Below, piece after piece: positions 6,781 to 11,724 of a stretch of DNA of 11,724 nucleotides. Position 1 is the first letter of the stretch. The number at the start of each line of letters is the position of its first letter. A program made the translations under genes and the position numbers. The DNA is from UA16 sp042095135 (GTDB taxonomy: Bacteria > Bacteroidota > Bacteroidia > Flavobacteriales_D > Sanyastnellaceae). Under the pieces are notes generated by a model, which was not told the origin of the DNA, ran no database searches, and saw nothing but the letters and a program-made list of their open reading frames with translations. The stretch is taken from the NCBI GenBank assembly GCA_042095135.1, contig JBELBV010000054.1, positions 1 through 11,724 on the forward strand. The letters run 5' to 3'.

Positions 6781-8285
6781 CGCACCGGTTCCCAGCCGCC
6801 GTTGACAAAGGTCTCGAGGGACCAGTGCTCATTTACAAATCGCGCCCGTACCTCGTCCCACTGCCAGTCCAATTTGAAATGCACCTGAACCGGCAGCGGC
6901 CATGGCAATCCCTGCCAACGGGCGCTTTCCACCATCGCATCGAACGCGATGAATCCGTAAATCGAAGGATCCGTGGCGTGTGCTGATCGAAATTGCTCGA
7001 GCTGCCCAGCTACGGTTGAATCATTCCACTGCGTTCTCTCGGAAACCGGAACGGTGAAGTGCGAGCGATCGAGGTAGCGGCGCTCAAGGAATTCAAAGGA
7101 CCGAGAGTCGGGATGCCCGTATACGTGCACGGGAAAGGAATCGGCCAACTGCAATTCCGTCTGCACGTACGCGTAAAGCGATTGCGCAGACTTGCCGGCC
7201 GGGATTGCAATCGGATTCAACTTAGACGTATCCAATTGTGCAATCAAGCTCTCGGCAAACTGGGCATTCGCCGGCACCGACTGCAATACCGTACTGTCCG
7301 AGGCCACACCCAAGAATCCCCTGCGAAAGGCCTGTTCCAACCCCGCGTCCACACCGCGTGTCTCGAGCATCATCACCGTATCTCCGGCGTTTTGCTGCGC
7401 CGCGAGCGCTCCCAAGGCTTCCATACCCGGTGTGGGGTTCGGCTCCATGCTGAAGGCCAGTGCATGCTTTTCCCAGACGGCTGGATTTTGCGGCGTCAAG
7501 ATCCATTGGGGCACCTCGGAGTTCTGCAATAACGTATTGACCGAATCCAACGGCGCTTTCCGTAGCGGTCCCAGCACCACATCCGCCCATTCCAAATCTG
7601 CCATGCTCCATGGGTGCACACCCAAAGTATCCGGTTCAGTATCGACCACGCGCAACGCCACCGCGTACCCTGAATCGCTCAACGTTTGTGCGGCCCATTG
7701 GGCGCCGTGCATGAATTCCAACGCGACTTCGCGCAGGCGATTGGTCTTGGCGCTGTAGCCCCCGCCTTCGACTGTATCTGCTTCCAGCATGAAGGGAAGC
7801 ATGAGCAGCGTGCGCAACGTGTCTTGGCGCAAAGCCGGGAGCGATTGATCAGCAGCAACAGGCGCGCCGAGGGATGAGGGGCTGGCCGGTTCGGGGGGGG
7901 TCCCCACCACCAACACATCGCCGATGCTCAATCCCTGAGTAGCTCTTGGGTTCCACGCCTCCAACTGTTCCACTTCCAAGCCATACAGGTTCGCGATGGC
8001 GTACAAGGTCTGACCGGCCTCAACCGTGTGCAACTTCGCCTCGGGGTCGGATGCACTCAAAACACGCACCAGTTGCATGGGCTGTGGAATGCGGACCACA
8101 TCGCCTGGTGCCAAGGCCTCGCCACGTCCAGGATTGGCCTCGCGGAGCTCCGTCAGCGTCACATCATGAGCCCGTGCGATGCGAGCGTATGTGTCACCGG
8201 GAAGAACGGTGTACTCCACCTGGGCGTTGACCAGCTGAATGCCCGACGCAACGCAAAGCATAAGCCCCAAGAGTAGGTTACGCAT
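6777..8285 (-). CDS. Secreted protein with two LysM domains and a PBP1-like domain
   Basis: The 502-residue protein has a signal peptide (MRNLLLGLMLCVASGIQLVNAQ, cut near residue 22) and is periplasmic or surface-facing. Two LysM peptidoglycan-binding domains follow: about 24-67 (VEYTVLPGDTYARIARAH...GDVVRIP) and about 86-127 (HTVEAGQTLYAIANLYGL...GDVLVV). A proline-rich spacer (130-142) leads to a region of about 350 residues (155-500). This has the alternating strand/helix pattern of periplasmic-binding type 1 folds and an opening LRTLLMLPFMLE. Such LysM-PBP1 proteins are known in Bacteroidota and their role is unclear; the context gives no ABC transporter partner. ATG 8285 fits a signal peptide and an eight-base overlap with the upstream small gene. 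ATGs at 8294 and 8315 are possible. It looks like the last gene of a guaA operon and converges on the LolA-like gene with overlapping stops. Confidence 0.85.
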   Translation of the reverse strand: MRNLLLGLMLCVASGIQLVNAQVEYTVLPGDTYARIARAHDVTLTELREANPGRGEALAPGDVVRIPQPMQLVRVLSASDPEAKLHTVEAGQTLYAIANLYGLEVEQLEAWNPRATQGLSIGDVLVVGTPPEPASPSSLGAPVAADQSLPALRQDTLRTLLMLPFMLEADTVEGGGYSAKTNRLREVALEFMHGAQWAAQTLSDSGYAVALRVVDTEPDTLGVHPWSMADLEWADVVLGPLRKAPLDSVNTLLQNSEVPQWILTPQNPAVWEKHALAFSMEPNPTPGMEALGALAAQQNAGDTVMMLETRGVDAGLEQAFRRGFLGVASDSTVLQSVPANAQFAESLIAQLDTSKLNPIAIPAGKSAQSLYAYVQTELQLADSFPVHVYGHPDSRSFEFLERRYLDRSHFTVPVSERTQWNDSTVAGQLEQFRSAHATDPSIYGFIAFDAMVESARWQGLPWPLPVQVHFKLDWQWDEVRARFVNEHWSLETFVNGGWEPVR

Positions 8286-8472
8286 AATGGGCATCGTAGT
8301 AGGCCGTTCGTTCATCTTTTTTCATTCCAGCCGTTTTCTTGACAAAACAGTCTCGATCGTCCGTTGAATTGAAAACCCAAATGCACACCGAATTATTGCT
8401 GTGGTAGATGGCCTTTAACTCATCGTCGATTCCACACAATTCTCGGGGTATTTCGGCGGGAATGCAAATCAT
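8278..8472 (-). CDS. Small conserved-looking hypothetical protein, 64 residues
   Basis: An open frame begins at ATG 8472, ten bases after the guaA stop, and ends at TAA 8278-8280, overlapping the start of the LysM gene by eight bases. The spacing and coupling argue for a real gene. The product is soluble, with no signal peptide or membrane segment. It opens MICIPAEIPRELCGID and ends DRDCFVKKTAGMKKDERTAYYDAHYA, where a charged helix GMKKDERTAYYDAHY follows a strand-like VCIWVFNSTDDRD. It contains three cysteines (3, 13, 30) and one at 42. I do not recognise the family; the whole looks like a small alpha/beta domain. An antisense reading of the region has no better candidate. Confidence 0.62.
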   Translation of the reverse strand: MICIPAEIPRELCGIDDELKAIYHSNNSVCIWVFNSTDDRDCFVKKTAGMKKDERTAYYDAHYA

Positions 8473-8482
8473 ACCGACCGGA

Positions 8483-10018
<1,536 letters not shown>

Positions 10019-10037
10019 GGACGTCGTTGTGAAGCCG

Positions 10038-10045
10038 CAAAGGTA
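10038..10045 (-). promoter_or_regulatory. Candidate -7 element for guaA
   Basis: Minus-strand TACCTTTG (10045-10038) matches TAnnTTTG fully. Transcription would begin near 10032, giving a leader of about 14 bases before the guaA ATG at 10018. No TTG is found at the usual 19-20 base spacing, so support comes from the -7 element and position alone. Confidence 0.5.
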
Positions 10046-10082
10046 GTTCGGCCCTTTGGGAGGATGGACGCTCGGCAACTGG

Positions 10083-10090
10083 TATTTTTG
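10083..10090 (+). promoter_or_regulatory. Candidate -7 element for maf
   Basis: TATTTTTG (10083-10090) fits TAnnTTTG and ends only four bases before the maf ATG at 10095. If used, transcription would start at or beside the ATG and produce a leaderless or nearly leaderless mRNA. The nearest TTTG upstream (10055-10058) leaves a 24-base spacer, longer than usual, so the site is only a candidate. Confidence 0.38.
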
Positions 10091-10094
10091 CACC

Positions 10095-10685
10095 ATGCTG
10101 TACCCACATTTGAACGGAAAGCGCGTCATCTTGGCGAGTCAATCGCCGCGGCGAATGGAATTGGTCAAAGGCCTCGAACTCGAGCCCGTCATCTGGCTCA
10201 AGGACGTCGATGAATCCTTCCCCGATGAAATCTCCGGTCCCGCGATTGCGGAATACGTCACGCGATTGAAAGCTGAGGCGTATTGGGAAGAATTGGGGCC
10301 GGACGACGTGCTCATCACCGGCGACACGGTCGTCTTACTCGGCGACGAGGTACTGCAAAAGCCCAAAGACCGGGACGAAGCGATTGGGATGCTCGAGCAA
10401 CTGAGCGGTCAAACGCACACGGTGGCCTCGGGCATTGCAGTCACCACCTTAAAAACCGGAATTCAATCTGCGGTTGACACCTGTGAAGTGACCTTTCGCC
10501 CCCTCGATCGCGCTTGGATTGAACACTACATCGACCGCTACCAACCCTTCGACAAAGCAGGGGGGTACGGAGTACAAGACATGATCGGATTCGCCGGTGT
10601 CACCAGGATGAAGGGCTCCTATTTTACCGTGATGGGCCTGCCCACGCACAAACTTTTTGGACTTATAAACAGCCTAGAATCATAA
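10095..10685 (+). CDS. maf: Maf family nucleoside triphosphate pyrophosphatase
   Basis: Maf proteins hydrolyse non-canonical or pyrimidine nucleoside triphosphates (dTTP, UTP, modified bases) to monophosphates and are linked to house-cleaning and septum control. The 196-residue protein has the N-terminal phosphate-binding LASQSPRRMEL (13-23), ITGDTVVLL (74-82) with the catalytic Asp77, QKPKDRDEAIGML (88-100), and the signature DKAGGYGVQ (153-161). It ends with VMGLPTHKL. The length is normal. The start at 10095 places MLYPHLNGKRVILASQSP at the family N-terminus; an in-frame ATG at 10056 adds 13 unlike residues. It diverges from guaA and is followed by the rhodopsin gene after 124 bases. Whether it is the dTTP/UTP (YhdE) or another subtype cannot be decided by eye. 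Confidence 0.95.
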   Translation: MLYPHLNGKRVILASQSPRRMELVKGLELEPVIWLKDVDESFPDEISGPAIAEYVTRLKAEAYWEELGPDDVLITGDTVVLLGDEVLQKPKDRDEAIGMLEQLSGQTHTVASGIAVTTLKTGIQSAVDTCEVTFRPLDRAWIEHYIDRYQPFDKAGGYGVQDMIGFAGVTRMKGSYFTVMGLPTHKLFGLINSLES

Positions 10686-10712
10686 CTTTAGCGCGGATTT
10701 TTTTGGTTCTGT

Positions 10713-10760
10713 TTAACATTTTCTAGCTTGCCTTGAACAAACTCTGTTAGCAGATGTTAA
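10713..10760. repeat. 7-bp inverted repeat upstream of the rhodopsin promoter
   Basis: TTAACAT (10713-10719) and ATGTTAA (10754-10760) are exact reverse complements with centres 41 bases apart, close to four helical turns. The right arm directly touches the TTG of the candidate -33 element at 10761. The layout suits an operator bound by a dimer or by two looped dimers, but chance is possible in this AT-rich intergenic region. Confidence 0.4.
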
Positions 10761-10791
10761 TTGGATGTTTTCAGGACACGATTCCTATTTG
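10761..10791 (+). promoter_or_regulatory. Candidate rhodopsin promoter
   Basis: TTG (10761-10763) is followed after 20 bases by CCTATTTG (10784-10791), which keeps the TTTG half of the TAnnTTTG -7 element but has CC in place of TA. An initiation site near 10797 would leave a leader of roughly 13 bases. The imperfect -7 element may mean dependence on an activator. The 124 bases between maf and the rhodopsin gene otherwise hold a T-run at 10698-10704 (with no stem before it) and the inverted repeat. Confidence 0.5.
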
Positions 10792-10809
10792 TAACCAAAA
10801 CCCAAACAC

Positions 10810-11532
10810 ATGACTTCTTTTATTCTTGCTGCAATCAAAGCAATGCCCGCAGATGACTACGTAGGCTTCACGTTCTTCGTAGGCTGCATGGCCATGATGG
10901 CAGCTTCAGCATTCTTTTTCCTCTCGATCAACATGGTTGAGGGAAAATGGAAAACTTCTTTGTTGGTTAGCGGATTGATCACTTTCATCGCCGCTGTACA
11001 CTACTACTACATGCGTGACTACTGGAGCGAAGTAGGTGAGTCACCAACGTTCTTCCGATATGTCGACTGGACGTTGACCGTTCCGTTGATGTGCGTAGAG
11101 TTCTACTTGATTTTGAAAGCAGCCGGTGCTCAGACAGGTTTGCTTTGGAAATTAATCTGGGCATCAGTCGTGATGCTTGTGACAGGTTACCTCGGAGAAG
11201 CGGTATACACCACAGGAACCGGTCCAGCAATGTGGGGCTTGTTCTCAGGTCTTGCTTACTTCTACATTGTGTACCTCATCATGTTTGGTGAAGCAAAAGC
11301 GTTGGCTGATAAGTCATCTGCTGGCGTTCAGCGTGCACACGGCATCCTCTGCAAGTTTGTCTTGATCGGTTGGGGTATCTACCCGCTCGGTTACATGATT
11401 GGCACCGACGGTTGGTACGATTTCGTTGACGGAATCGGACTGAATATGGATGTTGTTTACAACATCGGTGACGCCATCAACAAAATCGGATTCGGATTGG
11501 TCATCTACAGCTTGGCTGTAAGCAAGGACTAA
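10810..11532 (+). CDS. Proteorhodopsin, green-absorbing light-driven proton pump
   Basis: A 240-residue seven-helix retinal protein of the inner membrane that exports protons under light. Helices lie at about 17-40, 49-68, 82-103, 112-129, 139-160, 177-198 and 213-237. Key residues by alignment to GPR: His64 (GPR His75), Arg83, proton acceptor Asp86 (Asp97), Thr90 (Thr101) and donor Glu97 (Glu108) give the DTE proton-pump motif in RYVDWTLTVPLMCVEFYL. Met94 at the tuning site (GPR Leu105) predicts green absorption. Asp221 and the Schiff-base Lys225 lie in DAINKIGFGL. Gly143 in MWGLFSGLAY matches the fenestration glycine of carotenoid-antenna rhodopsins (GPR Phe152). There is no cleavable signal peptide; the N-terminus MTSFILAAIKAMPADDYVGF is short. 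The gene is monocistronic, with its own candidate promoter and strong terminator. Its codons are clearly more AT-rich than its neighbours'. No retinal-synthesis gene is identifiable in the window. Confidence 0.96.
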   Translation: MTSFILAAIKAMPADDYVGFTFFVGCMAMMAASAFFFLSINMVEGKWKTSLLVSGLITFIAAVHYYYMRDYWSEVGESPTFFRYVDWTLTVPLMCVEFYLILKAAGAQTGLLWKLIWASVVMLVTGYLGEAVYTTGTGPAMWGLFSGLAYFYIVYLIMFGEAKALADKSSAGVQRAHGILCKFVLIGWGIYPLGYMIGTDGWYDFVDGIGLNMDVVYNIGDAINKIGFGLVIYSLAVSKD

Positions 11533-11560
11533 CACTGAATCCTCTACGTCCTGAAATACG

Positions 11561-11594
11561 AACCGCCGGCTCAGTTGAGTCGGCGGTTTTTTTT
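11561..11594 (+). terminator. Intrinsic terminator of the rhodopsin gene
   Basis: AACCGCCG (11561-11568) pairs perfectly with CGGCGGTT (11581-11588). An inner CTCA/TGAG stem lies between, and eight T residues (11587-11594) follow. It starts 28 bases after the stop codon. The T-run serves the plus strand only; for the convergent gene ending at 11611 the stem has no T-tract on the far side. Confidence 0.92.
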
Positions 11595-11610
11595 GTGTCC
11601 ATTCGTTACT

Positions 11611-11724
11611 TCAAAGTGAAATGTAGCGTCCGCCTTCGTGGGCGGACAAGCTCCCAATGGCATGCGCAGGCAATCCCGCTTCCATCAAAATGGCCTCAAC
11701 GGCCGCAGCGTAATCGGGACATAC
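11611..11724 (-). CDS. C-terminal end of an unidentified protein (partial)
   Basis: On the minus strand the frame is open from the window edge to TGA 11613-11611, giving 37 residues. They include PDYAAAVEAILMEAGLPAHA and end IGSLSAHEGGRYISL. The helix-turn-strand pattern and codon use look coding, and the convergent rhodopsin terminator beside it supports a gene end. The fragment vaguely recalls the closing helix and 'IG' strand of AIR-synthase-like enzymes, but it is too short to name. A retinal-forming Blh dioxygenase often neighbours flavobacterial rhodopsins; nothing here shows it. Confidence 0.6.
   Translation of the reverse strand, partial: VCPDYAAAVEAILMEAGLPAHAIGSLSAHEGGRYISL

Noticed and set aside
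10690..10705. T-run after maf as an intrinsic terminator
   Set aside because: There are seven T residues, but no stem can be formed in the bases just before them.
11628..11647. Hairpin GTCCGCC / GGCGGAC near the right edge
   Set aside because: It is perfect but lies inside the coding end of the leftward gene with no T-tract; probably chance from the glycine and alanine codons.
11611..11724. Retinal-forming blh gene next to the rhodopsin
   Set aside because: The visible 37 C-terminal residues show no feature of that family, so linkage cannot be claimed.

Overview
The window looks like a chromosomal stretch from an aquatic, probably marine, member of the Bacteroidota, most likely Flavobacteriales. 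Four things point there. The gene order rpmG - DUF4295 - ftsY - rimO is a Bacteroidota arrangement and DUF4295 is confined to that phylum. Promoter-like sites fit the Bacteroidota TTG / TAnnTTTG pattern, and Shine-Dalgarno sequences are largely missing. The FtsK, RimO and GuaA sequences have the Bacteroidota style. The window also carries a flavobacterial-type green proteorhodopsin. Coding DNA is rather GC-rich for a marine flavobacterium (Cryomorphaceae- or Schleiferiaceae-like lineages are candidates, but this is a guess). There are no mobile elements, CRISPR arrays, tRNAs or rRNAs, and genes are packed tightly.

Left part (1-3477): the last codons of a ferredoxin-like gene run rightward into a leftward operon of translation-related genes. 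In transcription order this operon is rpmG (bL33), a DUF4295 ribosome-associated protein, ftsY (SRP receptor), rimO (uS12 methylthiotransferase) and queE (queuosine precursor synthesis). A canonical promoter lies before rpmG. A strong intrinsic-terminator-like hairpin sits between the DUF4295 gene and ftsY and probably lowers expression of the distal genes. rimO and queE overlap by 17 bases.

Middle (3478-8480): ftsK (DNA translocase) and a LolA-like periplasmic protein gene form a rightward pair joined by an ATGA overlap. They meet a leftward gene for a secreted protein with two LysM domains and a PBP1-like domain; the two stop codons overlap. That gene follows a small conserved-looking 64-codon gene, which in turn follows guaA (GMP synthetase). 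guaA, the small gene and the LysM gene appear to be one leftward operon.

Right part (8483-11724): guaA diverges from maf (nucleotide pyrophosphatase), each with a candidate promoter. After a 124-base intergenic region, which holds an inverted repeat and a candidate promoter, comes a proteorhodopsin gene with its own perfect terminator. Its residues predict a green-absorbing outward proton pump, with a glycine at the position that forms the carotenoid-antenna fenestration in related pumps. The last 114 bases hold the C-terminal end of an unidentified leftward gene.

Most of the window is housekeeping. The rhodopsin, with its possible antenna site and its regulatory region, is the most interesting part. 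I did not find a convincing new multi-gene system.
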